Source: Rhizomys pruinosus (Eukaryota; Chordata; Mammalia; Rodentia; Spalacidae). From it: DNA of 64,000 nucleotides. Made by a program: the position numbers and the translations under genes. Positions 33,013 through 42,737 of this stretch are shown here, one piece after another; the first letter of the stretch is position 1, and the number at the start of each line of letters is the position of its first letter. The stretch is taken from contig VZQC01001015.1 in the NCBI GenBank assembly GCA_009823505.1, positions 1,162,816-1,226,815 of the forward strand, given 5' to 3'. The notes under the pieces were generated by a model, which had not been told where the DNA came from, did no database searches, and saw nothing but the letters and a program-made list of their open reading frames with translations.

Positions 33013-33182
33013 AGCCGGGCATGGTGGCCCACACCTTTAATCCCAGCACTTAGGAGGCAGAGGCAGGCAGATCTCTGTGAGTTCAAGGTCCAGTCTGGTC
33101 TACAAAGTGGGTCCAGGAACAGCTGGGGGCTACAGGGAGACCCTGTCTCAAAAATACCAAAAAAAAAAAAAAAAAAAAAAAA
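33013..33182 (+). repeat. B1 SINE
   Basis: Full length from 'tagccgggcatggtggccc' with an A tail of about 23. Small indels suggest it still lies in lower-quality sequence. Confidence 0.87.
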
Positions 33183-33197
33183 GCTAGAATTCACTAT

Positions 33198-33370
33198 CTC
33201 CTATCTATCTATATATCTATCTATACTATCTATCTATCTGTCTTGTCTGTCTGTGTCTGTCTGTTCTGTCTATCTATCTATCTATCATCTATCTATCATC
33301 ATATCTATCTATGTATCATCTTATCTATCCATCTAATATCTATCGTATATCTATCTATCATCTATCTCAT
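33198..33370 (+). repeat. (CTAT)n/(TGTC)n microsatellite
   Basis: CTAT units flanking a TGTC core, with many one- and two-base breaks. Confidence 0.9.
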
Positions 33371-33610
33371 CAAGTTTGGCTGTCTCAAAACCCAACTTTC
33401 CTTAGTGCTGGATCACACGTGTACCAACGTTCATATGTATTAACTAGTACTTGAGTAATTAAGGGCTTGGAAAATCCAACCAGGGTCTCAACACTTATCA
33501 CTGTACACTGAGCTAGCCTGACTTTTTAAGTCTATCTGTGTGTGATTAGTCACCATTTTCTTCTTTTTCTTCCTTTTTTCCTCTGCCCTTTTCAAATTCT
33601 GGTGGGTTTG

Positions 33611-33745
33611 TTTGATTTTTGAAGACCTGGGTCTCTGTAGGCTCCAGCTGACTGAACCTGCTATGAGCCCCATCTCACAGGGAATCCAACCTTGCCCTCT
33701 GTCTCCCAAGTGCTGAATTAAAGGCATGTGACTATGCCTGGTCCC
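33611..33745 (-). repeat. B1 SINE, indel-rich
   Basis: Antisense B1: 'gaagacctgggtctctgtag' to 'gcatgtgactatgcctgg'. A T run at 33756-33776 separates it from the next B1. Confidence 0.7.
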
Positions 33746-33776
33746 TTTTTCATTTTTTTTTTTTTTTTTTTTTTTT

Positions 33777-33936
33777 AGCCGGGCGTGGTGGCATGCTTTA
33801 ATCCCAGCACTTGGGAGGCAGAGGTAGGTTGGTCTCTGTGAGTTCAATGTCTTCCTGGTCTACATAGCGAGCTCCAAGCCAGCTGAGCGACTAAAGGGAG
33901 AGACCCTGTCTCACAAAGCCAAAAAAAAAAAAAAAG
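33777..33936 (+). repeat. B1 SINE
   Basis: Full length, 'agccgggcgtggtggcatgc' to 'ctgtctcacaaagcc', A15 tail. Confidence 0.87.
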
Positions 33937-33954
33937 TATATGTGTATGGGTGAT

Positions 33955-34000
33955 GTATAATATATAATATATTCTATTATATATATATATATATATATGC
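33955..34000. repeat. AT-rich repeat
   Basis: TAATATATAATATATTC followed by about nine TA units. Confidence 0.85.
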
Positions 34001-34095
34001 CCATGTGTGTGTCCTATGGCCTGAGGAAGCCAGAAGGAGTTGAGCTGAGCCTAAAGGCGTGCACTACATGTCCAGCTCAATTTTTGGTGCTTTTT

Positions 34096-34942
34096 AAATT
34101 TTTTCCATCTTCTGATGTCTTCTTCAATTTTTTTTTTTTGTTGTTTTTTTAAAATTTTTGTTGTAGGATCTTTGGTGTCTTGGTTATGAGTTTGTTCCTG
34201 GATATTTTATTGTTTTTGAGGGCTATTGTGCAGTGGGAAGGTTCTCTTTGAATTTCTTTTCCATTTGCTGTTGTTGGTGTAAAAGAAAGGCCATTGATTT
34301 TTTTAAAGGTTAATTTTGTAATCCTGCCACTTTGCCTTGAAGCTGTTAATCATTTCAAGGAGTTTTTCTGGTGGAGTTTTTAGCTCCCCTTAAGTAAACA
34401 ATCATTCATCCAGCCCAAATAGGGAAGTTTGACTTCCTCTTTTCCATTAGTATCCTTTAATATTCTTTTCCTGCCTATTGCTCTAGCAAGTGTTTCCCAG
34501 CACTAATATTGAAACGGAGTGGTGAAAGGGGGCACTCTTGCTGAGTTCCTACCTTTAAGGGAATTTTTCTTCATTTCCCCCATTTAAGGTGATATTGGTT
34601 GGTTTCTTATATGGCTTTGATTACATTGAGGAATGATCCCTCAATTCCATTCCTTCTAGGACTTTAGGTCATGAGTGAATGCTGGTTTGTCAAAGGCCTT
34701 TCAGCATCAATTGAGATGATGGTGTGGTTTTTGTCTTTGATTCCATTTATGTGTTTGATGATGTTTATTGATTTTCGTATGTTGAACCATCCTTGCATCT
34801 CTGGTATGAATCCAACTTGGTCATGATGGATGATCTTCTTGATGTGGGTCTGTATGCGATTTGCCAGTATCCTGTTTAGAATTTTGGCATCTGTGTTCAT
34901 GAGGGAGATGGGTCTATAATTCTCCTTTTTAGGCTTTATTTT
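34096..34942 (-). mobile_element. L1 retrotransposon fragment, ORF2 reverse-transcriptase region
   Basis: Read on the minus strand this is part of L1 ORF2. The clearest section (about 34664-34935) translates with the RT blocks 'NYRPISLMN', '[20 protein letters not shown]', '[18 protein letters not shown]' and 'TIISIDAE', which are hallmark L1 reverse-transcriptase residues. Reading then breaks in frame towards lower coordinates, so the copy is dead. Neither the ORF2 endonuclease nor the 3' end is present. An antisense B2 abuts its upstream side at 34943. Confidence 0.93.
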
Positions 34943-35149
34943 AAATTTTTTATGTGTATTAGTGTACTGTTTGTATGTAGGTTGGTTGGTAAACCCATGT
35001 CCTGACCTGCCACAGAAGTCAGAAGAGGGCGTCAGATTCCCCGGAGTTAAAGGCGGGGTTCTTAGCTGCCATGTGGGTGCTGGGAATTGAACCCAGGTCC
35101 TCTGCAAGAACAGCTGGCGCTCTTAACCACTGAGCCATCTCTCCAGCCC
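34943..35149 (-). repeat. B2 SINE abutting the L1
   Basis: Antisense, 'ttttttatgtgtattagtgt' to 'gagccatctctccagcccc'; slightly shortened at 'gattccccggagttaaagg'. 'aatttttggtg' occurs just after it (35151) and before the L1 (34079), possibly one shared target duplication. Confidence 0.85.
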
Positions 35150-35164
35150 CAATTTTTGGTGTTT

Positions 35165-35242
35165 TGTTTAAATAGTATCTCACTTTGTTGCCCAGGCTAG
35201 CCCACGACTTACAGCAATCTTCCTGCCTCAGCCTCCCTCATG
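35165..35242 (-). repeat. old B1 fragment
   Basis: Antisense 'atctcactttgttgcccagg' to 'ctgcctcagcctccctcatg'; the head is missing. Confidence 0.6.
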
Positions 35243-36225
35243 TATTTTTTTCCTTAATCTTGCTAATACTTCCTTAATTTCATCAGACTTCTCAAAGAAT
35301 CAGCAATTGCTTTTCACAGACAAAAGTGCTGGTTGATGCTTATATCAAAACTTTCTGATTATCAGTTAGATAGAACTCTCTCTCCTGTCCATGGACACTG
35401 TACCTCTAAAGCTTTGGATACTGACCAAACTGAACAAGCCATCTTGGGGGAGGATGAGGGGAGCTCCCAACTGTCAACAAGAAGCTTCCCAGATGCCCTT
35501 GCCCCAAACACAAGTATCTTTTTGTTTTACCCCTCCCCCCCTTTTTTTTTAACAAGAAGACTATATCCAGGTACAGCCAGAATAATAAAAATACAAAGAA
35601 ACATGTCGCATCCCCCAGTGATGTGGACCCTCAAGTCACAGGAGGGTCCAAAGAGGAGCCGGAGGGATGCGGGGGAGGTTGGAACCAATCTAAGGATGTG
35701 GGCGCAGCAGGAAGAAATGGGGCCCCATGCACACTGCTTGCTTGGGTCGTGGGGTTCTCAGGCATTTTCTGCATTTTCTGTCTCCCCCACCCACGGATTT
35801 CCCCCAAGTGTGTAAGGCGGGCAAGTTGCAACGCGCAGCAGCAGCTGCAGTGAGCACGCAGTTGGGGGGGGGAGTAGGGAGGTGGGGGAAAGGGAGGGAT
35901 CACGTGATTTTCTGGTAGGCAGCCTCTCATCCTCGAGTAAACTTCCTCTCTCCAGTAGGCGGTGGGTGAAAGGGAAGGATGGCTTCTGAAGTTCTCCAGG
36001 AACTCGTCTTTGAACTCCTTCCTTGCCCTTGAGATTGACTTCCTTGCTCAAATCAAATGGTTTCTTTCTCATTTTGAGAAGCGCCTTCTAGATGTGATTT
36101 TTTTCCTTTTGCAGGAAATACTTGCAATTCTCCAGCAAAGCTTTTCTGAAAGGTTTAGGGGCCCAAGCGCTTGAAAAGTCACTTTGCACAGTCTTCTACC
36201 AGCAAAGTGTGCGGTGAGGACCAGG
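35243..36225. promoter_or_regulatory. unique DNA with a GC-rich core, possible regulatory element
   Basis: Nearly 1 kb free of SINEs. The core at about 35600-35960 is GC-rich with some CpG, a CCAAT-like 'ggaaccaatc' (35681), 'caacgcgcagcagcagctgc' and an E-box 'cacgtg' (35901). A 160-codon frame from 35333 spans part of it but shows no domain and runs through low-complexity sequence. Enhancer, promoter of a non-coding RNA, or neither: the sequence alone does not decide. Confidence 0.3.
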
Positions 36226-36471
<246 letters not shown>

Positions 36472-36655
36472 CAGGCACGCACGCACGCTCGCACGCACAA
36501 AATCCAGAGCCTAGGTTGGAGCTAGCCCAGCTGCCAGAGGCCAATTCCAAAAGACAGTTCTAAGGACCCAACACACTTCCCTCCGGGAACTGAAGGTAGG
36601 CTGTGCCAAAAGATACTTGAGCATCTTTTTTTTTTTTTCCTTTTTGTAAAAATTT

Positions 36656-36966
36656 TTACTTCATTTGAATTTTAGGTGTATGAGTGTTAGGCCTGCCTGC
36701 AAGTATGTTTACATGCAATAGTGTGCAATGCTCTCAAAAGACTGAAGAGGGCGTCAGATCCCCTGGAACCGGATATGCATATATGTGCACCAAGTGCATT
36801 CAGTGCCTGTGGGGACCAGAAGAGGGCGTCAGACCCCCCCAACCCCCCCGCACCTGCAGAACTTGAGTTAAAGCCATTGAAAGTCACTATGTGGATGCTG
36901 GGATTCAAACCCTGGTCTTCTGCAAGGACAAGCAATGCTCCCAACTGCTGAGCCTTCTCCCCAGCC
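36656..36966 (-). repeat. B2 SINE with internal duplication
   Basis: Antisense; the 'agaagagggcgtcagatcccc' type block occurs twice (about 36745 and 36820), the second before a C-rich run. The result is about 90 bases longer than a normal B2. Confidence 0.75.
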
Positions 36967-37070
36967 TCCTTCCTTCTTTCCTCCTTCCCTCCCTCCCTCC
37001 CTCCCTTCCTTCCTTCCTCCCTCCCTTCCTTCCTTCCTTTCTTCCTTCTTCCTCTTGTTATCTTTCATTC
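36967..37070 (-). repeat. (CCTT)n microsatellite
   Basis: Pure pyrimidine CCTT/CCCT units of about 100 bases on this strand, starting right after the B2 head. Confidence 0.93.
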
Positions 37071-37094
37071 TTTCTCTTTTTGTTGACAGTTGCT

Positions 37095-37297
37095 TTTTAA
37101 AAAAAATGTGTATGAGTGTTTTACCTGTACGCATGTAAGTGTACCTGTGTTATGCAATGCCCACAGAGGCCAAAAGAGGGCTTTGGATTCCCTGGAACTG
37201 GATTTATGGATGGTTGTTAGTGAGTGCTGAGAACTGAACCTGGGCCCTGTGCAAGAACAGCTGGTGCTCCTAACTGATGGCCATCCTTCCAGCCCCA
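37095..37297 (-). repeat. B2 SINE, older
   Basis: Antisense, from 'aaaaatgtgtatgagtgttt' to 'ggccatccttccagcccc'; part of the 'gccatgtgggtgctggg' block is lost. Confidence 0.82.
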
Positions 37298-37311
37298 GCA
37301 TCATTTTCTAA

Positions 37312-37412
37312 AACTTCATTTGTGTTTGTATGTGTGTTTTGTCTGTCTGTATGTAAGTGCACCACCACAGAGTGCAATGCTCTTAACCACTGAATCTTCT
37401 CTCCTTCCCAGA
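37312..37412 (-). repeat. B2 fragment, internally deleted
   Basis: The tail half ('gtctgtatgtaagtgcacc') jumps to the head end ('tgctcttaaccactgaatct'), skipping about 100 bases. Confidence 0.65.
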
Positions 37413-37432
37413 AATGTTTTTTCAAAGATGAC

Positions 37433-37640
37433 TTTTAAAAATGTATATGAATGTCTGGCTGCATGCACGTAAGTACACCTGAGTCATGCAATGCCCAGGA
37501 AGGCCAGAAGAAGTCATCAGATTCCCCATGGAACAGGAGTTACAGATGGTTGTTAGCCACCATGGAGGTGCCGGCAACCGGCCTGGGTCCTCTGCAAGAG
37601 CAGCCGGTGATCTTAACCACTGAGCCATCTCCCTAGCCCC
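37433..37640 (-). repeat. B2 SINE
   Basis: Antisense, 'atgtatatgaatgtctggct' to 'gagccatctccctagcccc'. Third B2 in the same orientation within 550 bases. Confidence 0.85.
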
Positions 37641-37664
37641 AGTTCACATATTTTTTAATTTTTT

Positions 37665-37822
37665 TTTTTTTAATTTTTGGACTGTTTTGAGACAGGGACT
37701 CCCTTTAGTCCCAGCTGGCCTGGAGTTCATTATGTAGACCAGGTTGGCCTTCAACTCACAGAGATCCACCTGTCTCTGCCTCCTGAGTGCTGGGATTAAA
37801 GGTGTGTGCCATCACACCTGGC
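37665..37822 (-). repeat. B1 SINE
   Basis: Antisense full-length copy; 'gagacagggactccctttag' to 'gtgccatcacacctggca'. Confidence 0.88.
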
Positions 37823-37913
37823 AGTTTACATAATTTTTTCTTATATTTAAAAAATGGATTATCATCTTATTTAAATTCCATTTAGTCGCATTTTCTTTAA
37901 AATATTTTTATTG

Positions 37914-38187
37914 GAGATCTCTTGAGCCCAGCGGCAGGAAGAGGAGAAGACAGATCTAGTGGCTGTGGGGGCGGAGTTATCCTCCCAGCCGGTATTAAAG
38001 GCACGCTTGTGTGACTCTTGAGATTTGAGATCTCTTGAGCCCAGCGGCAGGCCAGCTGGGATTAAAGGTGTGGTCTTTGGCTTGATTAGATCTAGTGGCT
38101 GTGGGGGCGGAGTTATCCTCCCAGCCGGTATTAAAGGCACGCTTGTGTGACTCTTGAGATTTGAGATCTCTTGAGCCCAGCGGCAGG
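37914..38187. repeat. 100-bp direct repeat ending at a gap
   Basis: 37952-38051 and 38088-38187 are identical over 100 bases, and the last 25 bases also occur at 37914-37938. The second copy ends exactly at N 38188. The spacer contains 'gctgggattaaaggtgtgg', a B1-like phrase. Confidence 0.92.
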
Positions 38188-38188
38188 N
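38188..38188. other. single-N gap
   Basis: N follows the second copy of the 100-bp repeat and precedes a B2 that starts without its tail, so both flanks look artificially cut. Confidence 0.9.
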
Positions 38189-38400
38189 TATGAATGTACT
38201 GTCGATGTAGGTCTGTGCACCCGTGTCGTGTCATGCCGCGGAGGTCAGAAGAGGGTCTAAGATTCCCCTGGAACATGAGTTTCCTTTGGAATTGGAGTTT
38301 CAGACGGTTCTCGGCTGCCATGTGGGTGCATGGGGATTGAACACAGGTACTCTGCAAGAGCAGTTGGTGCTCTTAACCGCTAGGCTATCTCTCCAGCTCC
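38189..38400 (-). repeat. young GC-rich B2 SINE, tail missing
   Basis: Antisense; begins abruptly at 'tatgaatgtactgtcgatg' after N and ends 'ctatctctccagctcc'. It carries the duplicated centre of the young subfamily. Confidence 0.88.
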
Positions 38401-38520
38401 GTCTTTAACTCCAGTTCCAGTGGAATCCGACGCCCTCTTCTGACCTCCACAGCATTGCATGACACGGGTGCACCAACCTATGTGCAGACAGTCAGTCATC
38501 CTACACATAAAAAAAATTAA
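38401..38520 (+). repeat. B2 3' half
   Basis: Starts at 'gtctttaactccagttcc' and runs to an A-rich tail. It joins head-side to the antisense B2 just before it, forming an inverted pair. Confidence 0.8.
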
Positions 38521-38744
38521 ACATAGATGTGCGTGTACTTTGGTAGGTGACTTTGTATTTACAAGTGGTATTTACCCAAAGTGGCTATGCTGGTTGAGGT
38601 TGAGCTCATTTTGAATCTAAGGATTCTCCACACTGCTTTCCATATGGCTTACAAGTTTACATTCCCACAGCAGTTGAATGAGGTTTCCCTTCCCCAACAA
38701 CCTTCCAGCATTTGGTGTCTTTGTTTTCCTTTAGTAATTTTTTT

Positions 38745-38887
38745 TTTTCTTTTTTTGGTCTTTCGAGACAGGGGTCTCCCTGTAGCCCCAGCTGTCCTGG
38801 AACTTGCTTGTGCGACCAGGCTGGCCTTGCCTGCTCTGCCTCCCCTCTAAGTGCTAGATTAAAGGCGTGTGCCACCACACCAGCTAC
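38745..38887 (-). repeat. B1 SINE nested in L1
   Basis: Antisense, 'ggtctttcgagacaggggtc' to 'gtgccaccacaccagcta'. The 'tgaactcacaaagatccgcc' section is missing, shortening the centre. Confidence 0.87.
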
Positions 38888-38938
38888 GTCTTTTATTTCT
38901 TGATCTTAGCCAGTCTTATCGGAGTGAGATGATATCTT

Positions 38939-39173
38939 TTTTTTTTTTTTTTTTTGGTCAAAGCCAATTTTTTATTGAAGTTTTGTGCCTTTCATAGTAC
39001 ATTTCTTAATCAAATCTAGACCCATTCCCCCTCCCTGCCCCCCAACCCACCAGAGCTCACGCATTCTGCCATACATATCGTTCCTCTTTTCTCAGTCCTT
39101 TTTTTTTTTTTTTTTTAATTTTCAATGCAGAAGTTTTCTGTTTCGGGCAGTTTACTGTTTCAGTCAGTTCTTT
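38939..39173 (-). mobile_element. unidentified A-tailed retroposon, copy 1
   Basis: On the minus strand it starts 'aaagaactgactgaaacag', contains 'ggcagaatgcgtgagctctg' and 'gtctagatttgatt', and ends with 'caataaaaaattgg' and a poly(A) tail. It is flanked by a perfect 17-base target duplication 'gagtgagatgatatctt' (38922-38938 and 39174-39190) lying in the L1 fragment. It matches the element at 43961-44287. It could be an L1 3'-UTR, a non-autonomous retroposon or a processed pseudogene; I recognise no parent. Confidence 0.85.
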
Positions 39174-39489
39174 GAGTGAGATGATATCTTAAAGCGGTCT
39201 TAATTTGAATTTTCTTAATTATTAATGATGTTGAACACTTTTTAAGATGTTTCTCAGCCATCTTTACTTCCTCACTAGTGAAGTCTCTGTTCAGCTCTTT
39301 ACTCCATCTTTTGAGTGGGTTACTTGTTTTCTTTTTTTTTTTTTGAGTACTTTATATAGTCTGGATGTTAATGCTCTGTCAGATGTATCACTGGTGAAGG
39401 TTTCCTCCCACTCTGTGGGTTTTCCAGTTCACATAATTTTTAAGTTAAGCCACTTTGTGGGACAGATTAGTTTGGGGTTCTTAACTTCT

Positions 39490-39591
39490 ACAGAGCCAGC
39501 TGTCGTGGCCCCTGGCTGTAATTCCAGCACTTTCAAGGCAGTTTCCAGGCCAGCCTGGACTACATAGCAAAACTCTGGCTCAAAAACAAAA
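39490..39591 (+). repeat. old B1-like SINE
   Basis: 'agccagctgtcgtggcccc', 'ccaggccagcctggactac', 'tctggctcaaaaac'; shortened centre. Confidence 0.6.
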
Positions 39592-39596
39592 CTGCA

Positions 39597-39787
39597 GGGG
39601 CCCAGGGAGATTGCTTACTTGGCAGAGTGCTTGCCTAGCATCTAGGAAGCCATGAATTCCATCTCCAGCACTAGGAAAGGTGGAAGTGTATGTTCATAAT
39701 CCTCCCCCCTGAGAGATGGAGGCAGAAATCCAAGGTTGTTTTCATTTAGATAGAGACTGCATGAGACCCTGACTCAAAAAATAAGTA
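39597..39787 (+). repeat. B4 SINE (ID part plus B1 part)
   Basis: An ID-like head ('agtgcttgcctagcatctag', 'ccatctccagcactagg') is followed by a B1-like second half ending 'gaccctgactcaaaa'. This is the canonical B4 order. Confidence 0.7.
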
Positions 39788-39972
39788 CAGGACTAGATGT
39801 GGTGACACACATGTTTAATCTCAGCACTCAGGAGGATTTCAGTGAGTTCAAGGCAAACCTGATCTACATATCAAGTTCCAGACCAGCTGGGGCAACAGGG
39901 AGACCCGGTCTCAGAAAGACCAAAATAAATAAATAAATGAATAAATAAATAATAAATAAATAAATAAATAAA
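39788..39972 (+). repeat. B1 SINE with (AAAT)n tail
   Basis: 'ggactagatgtggtgacaca' to 'cggtctcagaaagacc', lacking 'cagaggcaggtg', with an (AAAT)n tail of about 50 bases. Confidence 0.85.
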
Positions 39973-40167
39973 AATAGCTCAAGCTGGGGTGGGGTGTTTC
40001 CTGGTAATGCTGGCCAGGACACAGGACACTCCTGGTTTATGGATTGTCTCAGTTCCTATTTGGAACAGGGACATAGGCTGTGCTCTTGCCCCATGGTGGT
40101 GGTGGTGGTGGGGTCTCAGTGTTGAGTAAGACATTTTTATTTCATTAGGCTTTTGTCTTATCAACTC

Positions 40168-40395
40168 CTGCCAAGAGACAGGTGGCTCAGCAGTTAAGAG
40201 CCCTGGTTGTTCTTGCAGAGGACCTGGATTTGATTCCCAGGATCCACCTGGCAGCCAACAACCAGCCATCACCGTAGTTCCAGGAGATCTGACACCCTCT
40301 TCTGGCCTCCACAGACACTGCAGGACACAGGTACCCATAGGTGCACTTATATGCGGGCAAGCAAAACACTCATATATATACAATGAAAAATTTTA
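40168..40395 (+). repeat. B2 SINE
   Basis: 'gagacaggtggctcagcagt', 'aggacctggatttgattccc', tail 'cactcatatatatacaatg'. The 3' half is diverged. Confidence 0.82.
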
Positions 40396-40804
40396 AAAGG
40401 CTCCAGTCAGATTGACACATAGCTTTGCTTATTTGGCAGAGCTGATTACATTTCAAGCTGTTTTGTGTTAGTTTTCAACATTTAAATGAATTATTTTCTC
40501 TCTCATATATTTGATGTGACTCAGAGAAGCATGCCCCTTCCCCCTCTTTCTAGATTTTATTATTCCATTAGATCTTTTTATGTCAAGTGAGATCAAAGAT
40601 GACTTCCTTTCTTTGGGGAAGTTCTTTTATTAAATCAGTAGAAGGAATTCCATAGTCAAGAGGTGTTCTGTTTAAATGGTTTTGAGAGGAGGAAAAAGAT
40701 TTCAATAACTAGAAAAGAGTCATCTCATTTTGTATTATATTCATCTGGAATAGAGTCAGATGAAAGTGAGCAGTTTGGTGATTGTTTTAAAAATTATTCT
40801 TTTT
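40396..40804. other. unique non-coding DNA
   Basis: AT-rich, SINE-free. A 77-codon frame from 40663 continues into the next SINE and is not convincing. Confidence 0.6.
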
Positions 40805-41040
40805 TGGCTGGAGAGTTGGCTCAGAGGTTAAGAGCACTGGCTGCTCCTGCAGAGGACCCTGGTTTATTCCCCAGCACTCACATGGTGGCTCCATAACTCC
40901 AGTTCCAGGGACTCAGAAGCTTTTTTCCTGGCCTCCCTGGGCACTGTACATATTTGGTACAGTTAAGTATGTGCAGGTGAAACACTCATACACATAAAAT
41001 AAAAATAAAATATAACAAAAACTTTAAACTAAAAAGAAAA
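40805..41040 (+). repeat. B2 SINE
   Basis: 'ttggctggagagttggctca' to 'cactcatacacataaaata'; the B-box reads 'ctggtttattcc', so it is transcriptionally doubtful. Confidence 0.85.
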
Positions 41041-41043
41041 AAA

Positions 41044-41200
41044 CAGCCCGGCATGGTGGCACACACCTTTAATCCCAGCACTTGGGAGGCAGAGGCAGGC
41101 AGATCTTTGTGAGTTCAAGGCCAGCCTGGTCTACAGAGCGAGTTCCAGGACAGCTGGGGCTACAGGGAGACCCTTTCTCAAAAAGGCAAAAAAAAAAGAA
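41044..41200 (+). repeat. B1 SINE
   Basis: Full length, 'agcccggcatggtggcacac' to 'ctttctcaaaaaggc'. Confidence 0.9.
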
Positions 41201-41208
41201 GAAACAAT

Positions 41209-41357
41209 TTTTTTTCCTCTTTTTGAGACAGGGTCTCCCTGTAGCCCCAGCTGGCCTAGAACTGTGTAGAACAGGCTGGCCCTGAACTCATAGACATCTG
41301 CCTGCCTCTGCCTCCAGAGTGCTGGGATTAAAGGTGTGCACCACCATGCCCGCTAAA
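41209..41357 (-). repeat. B1 SINE
   Basis: Antisense, paired tail to tail with the preceding plus-strand B1, so the two could fold as a roughly 140-bp stem in RNA. Confidence 0.9.
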
Positions 41358-41379
41358 ATTACTGTTTATTTCTAAATTT

Positions 41380-41409
41380 TGTTTTATTTTTATTTATTTG
41401 TGTGTGTGT

Positions 41410-41449
<40 letters not shown>

Positions 41450-41515
41450 CAGCAGAAGTCAGAGGAGGGTGTCAGATCTCCTGGAACTGGAGTTACAGGC
41501 AGATCTCTTCAGTCT
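41380..41515 (-). repeat. B2/B3 3' half with (TG)n
   Basis: A TG repeat of about 45 bases replaces the usual tail part, followed by 'agaagtcagaggagggtgtc' and 'ggaactggagttacagg'. The head is absent. Confidence 0.65.
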
Positions 41516-41521
41516 CCTGAT

Positions 41522-41715
41522 TATTTTTATTACATTTTAATTCAATTATTTGTGTGTGTGCTTTGGCAATTATGGAGTAGTGTGTGCACAGAAGTCAGGA
41601 CAATTTTGGGGAATCGGATCTCTCCTTCCGTCCCATGGGTCCTGGGGATTAGCCTCCGGTCGTCCCGTTTGTGGGCAAAGCGCCCTCACCTGCTGAGCCG
41701 TCTCGCTGGCCCTCA
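41522..41715 (-). repeat. B3 SINE
   Basis: Antisense, 'gtgcacagaagtcaggacaa' to 'cctgctgagccgtctcgctg'. A stray 'acctgctgagccgttccatg' at about 41788-41807 may be a piece of another B3. Confidence 0.75.
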
Positions 41716-42054
41716 GCATTTGTGTTTTATTTTAAAATTTTGGTGTGCTATTATTAGGAATATATGTGATGTAGGCATGCTTTTACCTGCTGAGCCGTTC
41801 CATGGCCAGAGTTCAGTGCTAAGCTTCAGATTTGCTGTTCAGAGACACTCCTTCCAACTTGGGGACATTGGAGAGCTGGCTGCACCCTGTCTCTCTTTCT
41901 GCTCTTTGGCATATGGTCTTCTGTCTCAGATAAACTTGTTCACCTCAGAAGGCAAAGCAATTGCTTCCAGAGGCATCTGAGTTTCCATGGCAACCTGCAG
42001 GCCTCTCTGTAGAGGGTTCGCCATGTCATGTCATGGTGTGATGTTTTATATTTT
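41716..42054. other. unique non-coding DNA
   Basis: Apart from the B3 scrap near 41790, no repeat is visible. The long frame from 41402 crosses SINE sequence and is not a gene. Confidence 0.6.
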
Positions 42055-42200
42055 ACTTTTTGGGGAACTCCCCTTGTAGTTTCTGCTTCTCCGGTCTCTG
42101 TCTCCTGAGTGCTAAGATGACAGCCTGTGGCCTTGGGGCTGGAACCCAGGGCTTCGTGCATGCTAGGCAGGCAGTCTCTATGAACTGAGTTACATTGGAA
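42055..42200 (-). repeat. B4-like SINE
   Basis: An antisense B1-like piece ('ctctgtctcctgagtgctaag') then an antisense ID-like piece ('ggctggaacccagggcttcg', 'gcatgctaggcaggc'). Confidence 0.55.
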
Positions 42201-42357
42201 GACCGAGAAGGGAAGTATCTTTATATTTTACTTTTTGTTTTCTTCAATCTTGTTTAGAGGTAGGAAAGCTGAGCTTCGCCGTGGCCGTGGGCAGTGTTGC
42301 AGCACCACCACTCCTGTCAGAAGATCATTTTCTTTTTAAACTTAAAAAAAAGGGTTT

Positions 42358-42496
42358 TGTGCTGGGCTGGTGGCGAACACCTTTAATCACAGCACTTGGG
42401 AGGCAGAGGCAGGCAGATCTCTGTGAGTTCCAGGCCAGCTGGGGCTACAGGGAGACCTTGTCTCAAAACACCAAAAAAACAAAAAACAAAAAAAAG
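42358..42496 (+). repeat. B1 SINE with internal deletion
   Basis: 'gtgagttccaggccagctgg' shows that the 'aaggccagcctggtctacagagcg' segment has been lost by recombination between its flanking 'gagttc' motifs. Confidence 0.87.
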
Positions 42497-42504
42497 TTTT
42501 ATTA

Positions 42505-42737
42505 TTTTTATTTTTAAAAAATATTTATTTTTTTTTCTTTGTGTATGAATGTATTGCCTGTGTGTATGTAAGTGCAGCCATATTGGGCAATGTCCAAGGA
42601 GGTTAGGAGAGGGCGTGGGATCCCATGGAACTGGAGTTATGGATGGTTGTTAGCTGCCATGTGGGTGCTGAGAATTGAACTTGGGTCCTCTGCAAGAGCA
42701 GCCAGTGTTCTTAACACCTGAGGCATCTCTCCAGCCA
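42505..42737 (-). repeat. B2 SINE
   Basis: Antisense full-length copy ending 'tgaggcatctctccagcc'. Confidence 0.87.

Larger units (their letters stand above)
38521..39450 (-). mobile_element. old L1 fragment, distal ORF2 region, interrupted twice
   Basis: On this strand it reads like the antisense of distal L1 ORF2: 'gcttttccatatggcttaca'-type sequence, 'cattcccacagcagttgaat', 'gagtgagatgatatctt', 'taatgatgttgaacactt', 'ggatgttaatgctctgtcag'. It is split by a B1 (38745-38887) and by a retroposon (38939-39173). No open frame survives. Confidence 0.8.

Noticed and set aside
34664..35107. Functional L1 ORF2
   Set aside because: Only part of the reverse-transcriptase domain is in frame; the frame starts in an unrelated B2 and breaks downstream.
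35333..35815. 160-codon plus-strand frame in unique DNA
   Set aside because: No recognisable domain, runs through T- and C-runs, and no splice-site or codon bias support; kept only as part of the unique block.
41402..41980. 192-codon frame on the plus strand
   Set aside because: It starts in a TG microsatellite and crosses antisense B2/B3 sequence; no domain, no splice signals.
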